Shown here one piece after another: positions 16,986 to 24,093 of a stretch of 64,000 nt of DNA (the stretch's first letter is position 1; each line of letters opens with the position of its first letter). The notes beneath the pieces are model-generated. The model made no database searches, had not been told where the DNA came from, and saw nothing but the letters and a program-made list of their open reading frames with translations. Where the stretch lies: the NCBI RefSeq assembly GCF_011089895.1, contig NZ_JAANAT010000001.1, positions 2,294,001 to 2,358,000 on the forward strand, given 5' to 3'. This DNA comes from Mucilaginibacter inviolabilis (GTDB taxonomy: Bacteria > Bacteroidota > Bacteroidia > Sphingobacteriales > Sphingobacteriaceae). Position numbers and translations under genes: made by a program.

Positions 16986-17226
16986 TAAGCCAAAGGTATT
17001 TAAACAGGCGATAATTTGGGTAAAAGTAATGGGATATTTATTCTGGTTAAAAGCCAGCCTGTGCATTTTGTTCACCCAATCTTCATGTTTTTTCACAACC
17101 TTTAGTTGGTATTTCCGTAATACGGTCAAATCTCCATCTGCCTCATAAATTAAATCAATCAATTAATTATTAAGCTAAGGGTTTAATCTTTTACTAAACC
17201 TGTATCGCCTTGCAGCCTGTTTAAAT

Positions 17227-18075
17227 ATGGATATCATCAGAAGAGACAATATTACTTATGAGGAATTTATGGAAGAGCATTATAAACCTGGCATACCACT
17301 GGTGTTTACTAATGCCGCCAAAGTTTGGAAGGCTAATGGGCTGTTTAGTCCGGATTGGTTTCGTGAAAATTACCCCGATCGTAAAACCGATTGCCGGGGT
17401 ACAACCTATACCATGCAGCAGGTAATGGATATGGTGGAGGCCGCTACTGAAGAAAAACCGGCTCCCTACCCCATTATTTTTGATATCCCAAGTACCCTAC
17501 CCGAAATACTGCCCTTGCTTGATCCGCTGGATCTGAACTATGCATCGCCCAACTGGCTGAAGAATAAGATGTTCAGCATCGGCAAATGGGGCGGCGCTAC
17601 CGAAATGTTCGTGGGCGGCCCGGGTGGTAAGTTTCCTTATATGCATATCGACTATTACCATCTGAATGCCTGGATAACCCAACTATATGGCGAAAAGCGT
17701 TTCACCGTTTTCCCGCGCGGACAGGAACATATGCTTTATCCCCGCCCTGACGATCCCTGGCGCTCGGAACTCAATGTGTTTGAACCCGATTATGAGAAAT
17801 ATCCGCTGTTTAAAGATGCTACACCCATAAATTTTGTGGTCGGCCCCGGCGAAACCTTGTTTATCCCCTTCGGGACCTGGCATACAGCGTACTCGCTTAC
17901 ACCCACCATTTCTGTTGCTTTCGATACGCTGAACAGCAAAAACCATAAGGAATTTATGAAGGATGTGTGGACCTTCAAAAAACGCGACAGCAAACTGAAA
18001 GCCGTAGCCATGTATGCTTATGCCGCAGTGGCTACGCAAAGCTGCAAAATTGGGGAGGCTCTGAAGGGGAGGTAA
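17227..18075 (+). CDS. Cupin_8 (JmjC-like) Fe(II)/2-oxoglutarate oxygenase family protein
   Basis: 282 residues. The metal triad is complete: His140 and Asp142 in MHIDYYH, and His219 in FGTWHTAYS. FYKPGIPLVF-like N-terminal sequence, YGEKRFTVFPRGQE and VVGPGETLFIPFG are cupin_8 hallmarks. Family members hydroxylate proteins or small molecules using 2-oxoglutarate. The target is unknown. It is divergent from the glycosyltransferase operon with about 240 nt between starts. Confidence 0.88.
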   Translation: MDIIRRDNITYEEFMEEHYKPGIPLVFTNAAKVWKANGLFSPDWFRENYPDRKTDCRGTTYTMQQVMDMVEAATEEKPAPYPIIFDIPSTLPEILPLLDPLDLNYASPNWLKNKMFSIGKWGGATEMFVGGPGGKFPYMHIDYYHLNAWITQLYGEKRFTVFPRGQEHMLYPRPDDPWRSELNVFEPDYEKYPLFKDATPINFVVGPGETLFIPFGTWHTAYSLTPTISVAFDTLNSKNHKEFMKDVWTFKKRDSKLKAVAMYAYAAVATQSCKIGEALKGR

Positions 18076-18080
18076 CAGAA

Positions 18081-18329
18081 GTCGACTCACCCCGACATCA
18101 CCCCGACATCGCTGCGCTCGTCACCCCTCTCTCCGCCTTTGGCGCATAGAGGGGAATTGAAAAGTTATAAAAGAAATTTGTCATCCTGAGGAACGAAGGA
18201 TCTATTCTGCAATTGCATAATAAACAACAGATCCTTCGCTCCGCTCAGGACGACAAAAAGAAGTAAAGCCCCTCTTTCCGCGAAGCGGAGAGAGGGGCGA
18301 CAAGCGCAGCGACGTCGGGGTGAGTCGAC
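18081..18329. repeat. Intact 249-bp nested palindrome (family B enclosing family A)
   Basis: The outer ends GTCGACTCACCCC and GGGGTGAGTCGAC are exact reverse complements. Next come CCCCTCTCTCC and GGAGAGAGGGG blocks. In the centre is a complete family A palindrome (18179-18255) starting TGTCATCCTGAGGAACGAAG. The whole unit sits between the cupin gene and nuoD. Confidence 0.87.
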
Positions 18330-18397
18330 TGTATATCCTCTAAAGACTACAATTTTTATAGATTTTTATCCCGATAAAACCAAAAAAATGTTGATTT

Positions 18398-19627
18398 TTG
18401 AAGCCTACAAAACAGCATACAACATTGGTGATCACAAACCCGAAATACGAAGAAGCTTTAAATAACTACCATAAAAAAATAGCCGAAGCCAGCGTGGAGG
18501 ATATGGTGCTCAATATGGGCCCGCAGCATCCGTCTACACACGGTGTTTTACGTTTGGAGCTGATCACCGATGGCGAAATTGTAAAAGAAGTTATCCCCCA
18601 TATCGGCTACCTGCACCGCTGTTTTGAAAAACATGCCGAATCATTAACCTATCAGCAAACCATCCCCTTTACCGACAGGCTGGATTACCTGGCATCCATG
18701 AACAATAGTCACGCTTTTGTGATGGGTGTTGAACGGATGATGGGTATTGACAAGGAGATCCCCAAGCGAATAGAGTATATCCGGGTGTTGGTTTGCGAAT
18801 TGAACCGTATTGCATCGCACCTCATCGCTATTGGCACTTATGGTATCGATATTGGCGCCTTCACCCCTTTCCTGTGGTGTTTTAGGGATCGCGAACATAT
18901 TATGGGGATGCTGGAATGGGCCTCGGGCTCGCGTATGCTGTATAACTATATATGGGTTGGCGGCTTGTTTTACGATTTGCCGGTAGGTTTTGAGGAACGC
19001 TGCCGCGAGTTTGTAGAATATTTTAAACCCAAAATGGTGGAGCTTAACCAGCTGCTTACCGATAACCAGGTGTTTATATCACGTACGGCCAATGTAGGCG
19101 TACTGCCATTGGATGTGGCTATTAACTATGGTTGCTCAGGCCCTATGCTGCGCGCATCGGGTTTGAAATGGGATCTGCGGCGCATTGATAATTACTCCGC
19201 TTATCCAGAGCTTGATTTTGAGATCCCCGTTGGCACAGGCTTAATGGGTACTGTAGGCGACTGCTGGGACCGCTACAAAGTGCGTGTGGATGAAATAGAA
19301 CAATCCCTGCGGATAGTGGAGCAATGCCTCGACCGCCTGCAAAACGAACTGAAACGCACACCGGATTTTGATCCGCGCGCCAAAATGCCGCGCAAAATAA
19401 CGCCGAAGGCGCAGGACTATTATGTACGCTGTGAAGGCGCCAAAGGCGAACTTGGTTTCTATTTTATGGCCGATGGACGATCGGAGATCCCTACCCGTGT
19501 AAAATCACGCGGACCAAGTTTTAACAATCTTTCTGTATTACCCGAAATATCCAAAGGCGTACTCATCGCCGATTTGATAGCCATTGTAGGCTCCATTGAT
19601 TTTGTACTGGGCGAAGTGGACAGGTAG
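18398..19627 (+). CDS. nuoD: NADH-quinone oxidoreductase subunit D
   Basis: About 409 residues, with family sequence beginning [18 protein letters not shown], then [11 protein letters not shown], the quinone-site histidine in the PQHPSTHG loop, and the C-terminal [12 protein letters not shown]. It is the 49-kDa-type subunit of complex I and not fused to NuoC. No in-frame ATG precedes the conserved part: a stop lies at 18392-18394, so translation must start at TTG 18398, TTG 18425 or GTG 18428. The gene is separated by 4 kb from nuoAB and on the opposite strand, next to a large repeat. Confidence 0.95.
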   Translation: MKPTKQHTTLVITNPKYEEALNNYHKKIAEASVEDMVLNMGPQHPSTHGVLRLELITDGEIVKEVIPHIGYLHRCFEKHAESLTYQQTIPFTDRLDYLASMNNSHAFVMGVERMMGIDKEIPKRIEYIRVLVCELNRIASHLIAIGTYGIDIGAFTPFLWCFRDREHIMGMLEWASGSRMLYNYIWVGGLFYDLPVGFEERCREFVEYFKPKMVELNQLLTDNQVFISRTANVGVLPLDVAINYGCSGPMLRASGLKWDLRRIDNYSAYPELDFEIPVGTGLMGTVGDCWDRYKVRVDEIEQSLRIVEQCLDRLQNELKRTPDFDPRAKMPRKITPKAQDYYVRCEGAKGELGFYFMADGRSEIPTRVKSRGPSFNNLSVLPEISKGVLIADLIAIVGSIDFVLGEVDR

Positions 19628-19632
19628 AAGCC

Positions 19633-19800
19633 GAGCCCCCTAGCCCCCTGAAGGGGGAATTTTAGAAGATAACATCGAACATCCAATATTGAATTTCGAA
19701 TGATGAAGGTAAAAAACTTCGATATTCGGTATTCAACATCCGTTATTGGATATTAAATTAATAAATGAAAGGTAGTTCCCCCTTTAGGGGGTTAGGGGGC
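19633..19800. repeat. Family F inverted repeat with a second repeat in its centre
   Basis: The left arm is AGCCCCCTAGCCCCCTGAAG, and TTCCCCCTTTAGGGGGTTAG is its inverse at 19776-19795. Between them lies an AT-rich TCGAACATCCAATATTG / ATTCGGTATTCAACATCCG segment. Family F recurs at 35058-35170. Confidence 0.82.
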
Positions 19801-19862
19801 AAAAAAAAGAGGTCCCTTACGGTACCTCCTTTTCAATTATTAATTTTTATTGGTTGGGCAAA

Positions 19863-20975
19863 TTATTGATTGTAAACTTTAACCATGAAAACATAGTTTT
19901 TAAGTTTCTTTAACTGCTGGGTGCGACTTAAACCAGCCAGCGTGTTTTTGGTATTTAAGGTTAATGATTTGCTTAATGAATCTGAAGGTATATTCTGGAT
20001 TGCTTTGAGCAGATATGCAGATTTTACCGCGAACGCCGCTCCTGCTACCTGGGTTTGTTTGGCATTGATAATACCAACCACATTTCCTTTATCATCCAGC
20101 AACGGACCGCCGCTGTTACCCGGGTTAACTGGTATAGAAACCTGGTATTCGGTAGTATCGCCCTGATAACCGGTGGATGAGGTTAACGAACCCAAGCCAT
20201 AAACAACCTTACTATCCGGATAGCCAATAGTGAATACGTTTTCACCAAGATCTGTAGATGAACGCTTAAAATTATAAGGTACTGCACCCAATCCCTCAAA
20301 AGCATCATCATTAATCTGTAACACAGCTATATCATTCCCGGGTTCGGTATAGATAACCTTGCTGTGAAACGATTCGCCATTGGCGTTTTGTACGTAAACA
20401 GAATCGGCATCTTTAATCACATGGTAATTGGTAACGATATATCCGTTTGATGAAAGCGCGAAGCCTGTTCCCCTGAAATTACCAGGGTTAGATGGCCTGG
20501 CTTTGGGCTTAACAGGTAAATTATTAATAAAAGTATTTGCCTGGCCTTCCAATTTATCTGTTTTTGATTTAAGCCGCCCTACTTCCTGGCTCAATTGCTC
20601 AAAATTTGATTCATGATTGTTTAATTTGCCGGTAAGGAACAGCGTACCTAAAACAGCAAAAATGGCTATAGATGCTGCTACTGATATTTTAGAATGATGC
20701 TGCCTCCACATTCGCACTACCCAGGTTGGATGGATAGTTACTTCCTCTTTCAGGGCATGTACATCAATTTCGTCATGAATAGCATTCAGGCGTTTTTCAA
20801 GCTCCAGGCGCTCGCCGTATTGTTTTAATAAAGCGATAAACTGCATATGCTCGGCAACCCGGCTTTCTACAGTTGCGTCGTTTTTGCGGAGCAATTCAAA
20901 CTGGGTACGTTCTTCGGCGGTCATGCTGCCGTCAAGGTACCTTTCAATTAATTCCGTAAGTTGGTGATCACTCAT
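19863..20975 (-). CDS. Membrane protein fusing an anti-sigma-like domain to a trypsin-like serine protease
   Basis: 370 residues. Residues 1-55 (LTELIERYLDGSMTAEERTQ...) resemble the cytosolic domain of Bacteroidota anti-sigma factors. A membrane helix spans about 98-115. A short coiled coil (FEQLSQEVGRLKSKTDKLEG, 125-144) and a Pro-rich linker lead to an S1/DegP-like protease with a complete triad: His185 in TNYHV, Asp215 in GNDIAVL, Ser288 in NPGNSGGPL. No PDZ domain follows. It lies 12 nt downstream of an ECF sigma gene. The topology places the protease outside the inner membrane and the regulatory domain inside, so it may both hold and release the sigma factor. That role is inferred. Confidence 0.85.
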   Translation of the reverse strand: MSDHQLTELIERYLDGSMTAEERTQFELLRKNDATVESRVAEHMQFIALLKQYGERLELEKRLNAIHDEIDVHALKEEVTIHPTWVVRMWRQHHSKISVAASIAIFAVLGTLFLTGKLNNHESNFEQLSQEVGRLKSKTDKLEGQANTFINNLPVKPKARPSNPGNFRGTGFALSSNGYIVTNYHVIKDADSVYVQNANGESFHSKVIYTEPGNDIAVLQINDDAFEGLGAVPYNFKRSSTDLGENVFTIGYPDSKVVYGLGSLTSSTGYQGDTTEYQVSIPVNPGNSGGPLLDDKGNVVGIINAKQTQVAGAAFAVKSAYLLKAIQNIPSDSLSKSLTLNTKNTLAGLSRTQQLKKLKNYVFMVKVYNQ

Positions 20976-20987
20976 CTCTAACTCTCC

Positions 20988-21557
20988 TTATTTTTGCTGA
21001 AAAAACAGCTTTTTGAGCCTTTGCAGGCATTTATATTTTTGTGTTTTGGCATTATCTGCATTGGTATAACCAAAACGTTCGCAGATATCCTGCATAGATC
21101 TGTTATGTATATAAAAATCTTCCATAATGGTTTTGCAGGGCTCACCCAGCAGTTGCAGGGCACTTTCCATTTTACCAAACTGCAGGTCTCTTTCATTATG
21201 GTCGTCAATTTCTTCATCAACCGGCAGGTACTCTTCAAAATCACGGATATCGCCCCCGTACCTGTTCATGTGGCTAAGCCTTTTAAGCCAAAGCCTGCGA
21301 CAAACCGAATAGATATACGTTTTAAGCTTACTGCTCAGTTCGAACTTGCCCGATTTGATTTTATTATAAAGAACGATGATGGCTTCCTGGTAAATATCTT
21401 TGGCATCATCCTCATCCCCATTGTTATTGACAATTAACTGTAGTATCATCGGAAAATAGGTAGTGTACATTTTTTTTAACACTATCTCCGAGTTGTTAAG
21501 TATACCAAGAACTATCTCGCTATCTGTTGGTGCCGAAGTCTTTAACTCTTTATTCAC
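20988..21557 (-). CDS. ECF-type RNA polymerase sigma factor
   Basis: 189 residues from a GTG at 21557; an upstream stop at 21570-21572 excludes a longer frame. Region 2 spans about 25-95 (DAKDIYQEAIIVLYNKI and LKTYIYSVCRRLWLKRL). Region 4 spans about 133-185 (GEPCKTIMEDFYI..., SMQDICERFGYTNADNAK, KYKCLQRLKKLF). Regions 1 and 3 are missing, as in ECF sigmas. It directs RNA polymerase to alternative promoters. Two GGGTTAC-15-GTATTAA sites precede it on its own strand, and the same sites precede three neighbouring lipoprotein genes, which points to autoregulation and a small local regulon. Confidence 0.92.
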   Translation of the reverse strand: MNKELKTSAPTDSEIVLGILNNSEIVLKKMYTTYFPMILQLIVNNNGDEDDAKDIYQEAIIVLYNKIKSGKFELSSKLKTYIYSVCRRLWLKRLSHMNRYGGDIRDFEEYLPVDEEIDDHNERDLQFGKMESALQLLGEPCKTIMEDFYIHNRSMQDICERFGYTNADNAKTQKYKCLQRLKKLFFQQK

Positions 21558-21559
21558 TC

Positions 21560-21588
21560 TTAATACTATTTATACGAAATTGTAACCC
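21560..21588 (-). promoter_or_regulatory. Proximal ECF-type promoter of the sigma operon
   Basis: On the minus strand GGGTTAC (21588-21582), 15 nt, GTATTAA (21566-21560). The -10 ends 2 nt before the GTG start, so a transcript from here would be leaderless. Confidence 0.6.
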
Positions 21589-21684
21589 ATCATTATAAAA
21601 AATAATTTACCTAAAATAAATTATTAGTACCAACGCGGATATTTAGTGTTGTAACAATTATACGCCCGAATGTTTTATCCGTTT

Positions 21685-21713
21685 TTAATACTATAATTTA
21701 AACAAGGTAACCC
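21685..21713 (-). promoter_or_regulatory. Distal ECF-type promoter of the sigma operon
   Basis: On the minus strand GGGTTAC (21713-21707), 15 nt, GTATTAA (21691-21685). The leader to the GTG start would be about 120 nt. Both boxes match the sites in front of the second and third lipoprotein genes exactly. Confidence 0.72.
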
Positions 21714-21824
21714 AAGCCTGTTTTACCCTGTTTTTTTATCAGGCGGCAAATCTGCAATAAAAAAAAACGGCCTCAAAACATTTCGTTAATCACTTGTCAA
21801 CACCCTATACCTTTCTCTCCTGTC

Positions 21825-21853
21825 AGGTTACCTTTTTGTTTTTGTTGTATTAA
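21825..21853 (+). promoter_or_regulatory. ECF-type promoter of lipoprotein gene 1
   Basis: AGGTTAC (21825-21831), 15 nt, GTATTAA (21847-21853), about 38 nt before the ATG at 21892. Confidence 0.72.
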
Positions 21854-21891
21854 TATCAAAAACAAACAATTAAAACTTAAAACATATCCAA

Positions 21892-22116
21892 ATGAAAAAT
21901 TTAATCAAAACCGGCTTAGCCGCATTAGTTATCGCTATTTCTTTCTCTGCCTGTGGCGGTCATGGTTCAAAAACACCAGTTGATTCGGCCAAAGCCAATG
22001 CTACTAAAATTGATTCGGCTAAAATTGATTCAGCTAAAACGCTTGCTGCCGATTCGGCTACAGCAGCGGCAGCCGACTCTGCTACAGCTGTTCTTTCCGA
22101 TTCAACTAAAAAATAA
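21892..22116 (+). CDS. Small Asp-Ser-Ala-Lys repeat lipoprotein 1
   Basis: 74 residues. The signal peptide MKNLIKTGLAALVIAISFSAC carries a lipobox (SFSAC) with Cys21. The mature part is a low-complexity chain of DSAK, DSAT and DSTK units, with no hydrophobic core, so it is almost surely disordered. It is the first of three similar genes in tandem, each with its own ECF-type promoter. Function unknown; a role as a periplasmic or surface stress protein is inferred from the sigma factor next door. Confidence 0.82.
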   Translation: MKNLIKTGLAALVIAISFSACGGHGSKTPVDSAKANATKIDSAKIDSAKTLAADSATAAAADSATAVLSDSTKK

Positions 22117-22186
22117 CAAGTAACCCGCAGGTAAATAAAAATCTTATATTTTTTTTCATCCTGTTTATCAGTTATTTACAAACAAT

Positions 22187-22231
22187 AAAAGGTAATTTAT
22201 ATTTTTCTCGAAAAAACTTGGGTTACCTTTT
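22187..22231 (+). terminator. Hairpin after lipoprotein gene 1, overlapping the next promoter
   Basis: AAAAGGTAA (22187-22195) pairs with TTACCTTTT (22223-22231). The right arm contains the -35 box of the next gene, so the structure can end one transcript and overlap the start signal of the next. Confidence 0.6.
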
Positions 22232-22248
22232 ATTCCTAAAAGTATTAA
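22220..22248 (+). promoter_or_regulatory. ECF-type promoter of lipoprotein gene 2
   Basis: GGGTTAC (22220-22226), 15 nt, GTATTAA (22242-22248), about 44 nt before the ATG at 22293. Confidence 0.75.
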
Positions 22249-22292
22249 TACCGAAAACGATCACAAAATATTTAAATTTTAAAACTCACAAA

Positions 22293-22517
22293 ATGAAAAA
22301 TTCATTCAAATTAGGTTTCTTAGCTTTAGCTATCGCTGTTTCTTTCGCTGCTTGTAAAGGTTCTGGTTCAGCTTCAACTACTGATTCAACTGCTAAAGCT
22401 GATTCTACTAAAGTTGATTCTACTAAAGCTGATTCAGCTACTAAAGTTGACTCTACTGCTAAAGCTGGTGCTGCCAAAGTTGATTCAGTAAAAAAAGATA
22501 CTGCTGCTAAGAAATAA
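22293..22517 (+). CDS. Small Asp-Ser-Thr-Lys repeat lipoprotein 2
   Basis: 74 residues from the ATG at 22293; the longer frame from 22218 would run through the promoter. MKNSFKLGFLALAIAVSFAAC is a lipoprotein signal with lipobox SFAAC. The mature part starts KGSGSAS and consists of DSTAK, DSTK and DSATK units. The first 27 residues are nearly identical to lipoprotein 3, showing recent duplication. No known domain. Confidence 0.82.
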   Translation: MKNSFKLGFLALAIAVSFAACKGSGSASTTDSTAKADSTKVDSTKADSATKVDSTAKAGAAKVDSVKKDTAAKK

Positions 22518-22531
22518 TTTTACCACAATAT

Positions 22532-22568
22532 AAAAGGTATACCGAAATATAAATTCTATTACCTTTTT
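22532..22568 (+). terminator. Terminator after lipoprotein gene 2
   Basis: AAAAGGTA (22532-22539) pairs with TACCTTTT (22560-22567), and more T follows. Confidence 0.65.
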
Positions 22569-22596
22569 ATTGATTTTTTAGTTATTCGTTAATTTA

Positions 22597-22643
22597 TAAA
22601 GGGTAACCTGTAATTTTTTTTAAAATTATGGGTTACCTTTTTT
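22597..22643 (+). terminator. Second hairpin before lipoprotein gene 3, overlapping its promoter
   Basis: AAAGGGTAACC pairs with GGGTTACCTTT with one bulge. T-rich sequence follows. The right arm holds the -35 box of gene 3. Confidence 0.6.
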
Positions 22644-22658
22644 TGTTTACCGTATTAA
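22630..22658 (+). promoter_or_regulatory. ECF-type promoter of lipoprotein gene 3
   Basis: GGGTTAC (22630-22636), 15 nt, GTATTAA (22652-22658), 37 nt before the ATG at 22696. Confidence 0.75.
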
Positions 22659-22695
22659 TAACAAAACTATTAAATCACTTATTAAAAAATTAAAC

Positions 22696-22914
22696 ATGAA
22701 AAATTCATTCAAACTTGGCTTTTTAGCCCTGGCTATCGCTACTTCATTTGCTGCTTGTAAAGGTTCTGGTTCAGCTGCAGGTGCTGATTCAGCAAAAATG
22801 GACTCAGCTAAAATGGATTCAGCTAAAACTACTGCTGTTGATTCAGCTAAAACGTCAATGAAAGATTCTACTAAGATGGATTCAACTAAAAAAGACTCAG
22901 CTAAAAAAATGTAA
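22696..22914 (+). CDS. Small Asp-Ser-Ala-Lys repeat lipoprotein 3
   Basis: 72 residues. The signal MKNSFKLGFLALAIATSFAAC has lipobox SFAAC. The mature part has repeated MDSAK/MDSTK units (ADSAKMDSAKMDSAK, then KDSTKMDSTKKDSAKK), with Lys and Asp alternating. At DNA level the 15-base unit GATTCAGCTAAAATG recurs with little change, indicating slippage-type expansion. Likely disordered, anchored in the outer or inner membrane by its lipid. Third member of the tandem set. Confidence 0.82.
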   Translation: MKNSFKLGFLALAIATSFAACKGSGSAAGADSAKMDSAKMDSAKTTAVDSAKTSMKDSTKMDSTKKDSAKKM

Positions 22915-22936
22915 TTTTTCTTTTTTTAGAAACAAA

Positions 22937-22968
22937 GAAACGCCCTGACTTACCGGGGCGTTTTTTGT
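22937..22968 (+). terminator. Terminator of the lipoprotein array
   Basis: AACGCCC pairs with GGGCGTT around a 9-10 nt loop, followed by six T. Confidence 0.82.
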
Positions 22969-23034
22969 TTAACAGCGGTTTTGCTGCAAAACAATTTGGA
23001 TAGATATTGTTTCATATGGTAAGTTTAAAATCAT

Positions 23035-23478
23035 ATGAAATATTCGGAATGGCAATTACTCAGTAAAGACGAACGTAAAACTATAGGCTGGCACCGGCAC
23101 CCCCATATTAAAACAGCCACGCTTTTTAGCATTGCTTTTATTATAGTTTTTATTGTAGTAATTTTTGGTATCAGTAAAAACAGCACGGTACACCTTAATC
23201 GCAAACCAACGGGTCAGGAGGCTTTTAATATGGCCCGCGGAGTTGTAAAAGATCATTTAAAGCAACCCTCAACCGCCCAGTTTCCGGATCATGATTTTAA
23301 GCCGCTGATTGACACGGCTACCAATAGCTACCAGATCCGGTCAACCGTGAAAGCCTTAAATACTGACGGCAAAACTATAAACTCTGCATGGGTGGTTGAT
23401 ATGACTTACACCGGTGGCGATTGGTCTGAAAAAACAAGCTGGCAGGTTAAATCTGTAAGCATATCGCCGGAAAACTAA
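23035..23478 (+). CDS. Single-pass membrane protein, unknown
   Basis: 147 residues: a basic cytosolic N-terminus (SKDERKTIGWHRHPHIK), one helix at about 28-46 (TLFSIAFIIVFIVVIFGI), then a C-terminal domain outside with AFNMARGVVKDHLKQPSTAQFP followed by beta strands ending WQVKSVSISPEN. The ARxxVxxxLKxPSTAxFP pattern is common in small phage-like or envelope proteins of unknown function. Monocistronic, between two terminators. Confidence 0.75.
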   Translation: MKYSEWQLLSKDERKTIGWHRHPHIKTATLFSIAFIIVFIVVIFGISKNSTVHLNRKPTGQEAFNMARGVVKDHLKQPSTAQFPDHDFKPLIDTATNSYQIRSTVKALNTDGKTINSAWVVDMTYTGGDWSEKTSWQVKSVSISPEN

Positions 23479-23496
23479 AAACAACAAAACTTATTT

Positions 23497-23533
23497 ATAA
23501 AAAAAGACCCGCCATGTGGCAGGTCTTTTTTTG
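23497..23533 (+). terminator. Terminator of the 23035 gene
   Basis: AAAAAGACC and GGTCTTTTT form the outer stem, with an inner GCC/GGC pair after one mismatch, then T-rich sequence. Confidence 0.75.
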
Positions 23534-23549
23534 TTTCAAATTATCTTTT

Positions 23550-24005
23550 TTATTGAACCCGGTCGCGTAATGCTTTTATTTCGTCATGAGCATCAAGCAG
23601 TTCATTCAGTTGCGTGTTCACTATCGCGCGCAAATGAGCAGATAAGGATTTCTCTTCCAAAGCTTCGCGATAGGCTTTAACAATGGCATCTTCCCCAAAT
23701 TCACATTCTTCCAATATGTCATGGGTATTGTGAGCAGTAAATGCAGCTTTAACATCCAGCCATGTCCGGTGAATTTTACCGCTGGTAGTTGTCCCTTTAT
23801 CAATATCCTGTCCCAGTACCTGAATTTCGGTACCCAGCTCTACTTTAAACCGATGACTATCGCCAATCAGCGTAGTAAAAAGATCTTTAAGATCAGTTTC
23901 GTTATCCTTTAGATCTTTTAAAGCCCGCTGATATCCTTCAATGCGATCATTATTAATCTGTACCAGGTCATTTAATACCTCGGCTGTTGCTTGCGTGTTT
24001 TCCAT
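23550..24005 (-). CDS. PA2169/DUF2383 family four-helix bundle protein
   Basis: 151 residues from the ATG at 24005 (MENTQATAEVLNDLVQINNDRIEGYQ); a longer frame to 24041 adds hydrophobic residues and is less likely. The helical pattern is that of the DUF2383 ferritin-like bundle: NDRIEGYQRAL, SHRFKVELGTEIQVLG, RTWLDVKAAF, ILEECEFGEDAIVKAYREAL and a final HDEIKALRDRV. Members are often induced by stress; no enzyme activity is established. A 55-aa lipoprotein gene lies upstream on the same strand. Confidence 0.88.
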   Translation of the reverse strand: MENTQATAEVLNDLVQINNDRIEGYQRALKDLKDNETDLKDLFTTLIGDSHRFKVELGTEIQVLGQDIDKGTTTSGKIHRTWLDVKAAFTAHNTHDILEECEFGEDAIVKAYREALEEKSLSAHLRAIVNTQLNELLDAHDEIKALRDRVQ

Positions 24006-24093
24006 AATAGTAAGTTTTATATAGAAGCAACGCAACAACAATCAAATTGTTTAATTTATAATATAAAATTTATCCTATTTATAAAATAAATCA

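Noticed and set aside
16986..17162. Possible 59-residue N-terminal extension of the glycosyltransferase
   Set aside because: The conserved family sequence starts at MKVSGFTFIRNAV; the extension looks like translated upstream sequence.
19143..19361. Antisense frames inside nuoD and other large genes
   Set aside because: They are shadows of strongly conserved genes with no independent support.
22286..22477. Antisense reading frame across lipoprotein gene 2 (MAAPALAVESTLVAES...)
   Set aside because: It is the mirror of the DSTK repeat on the other strand and has no start or control signals.
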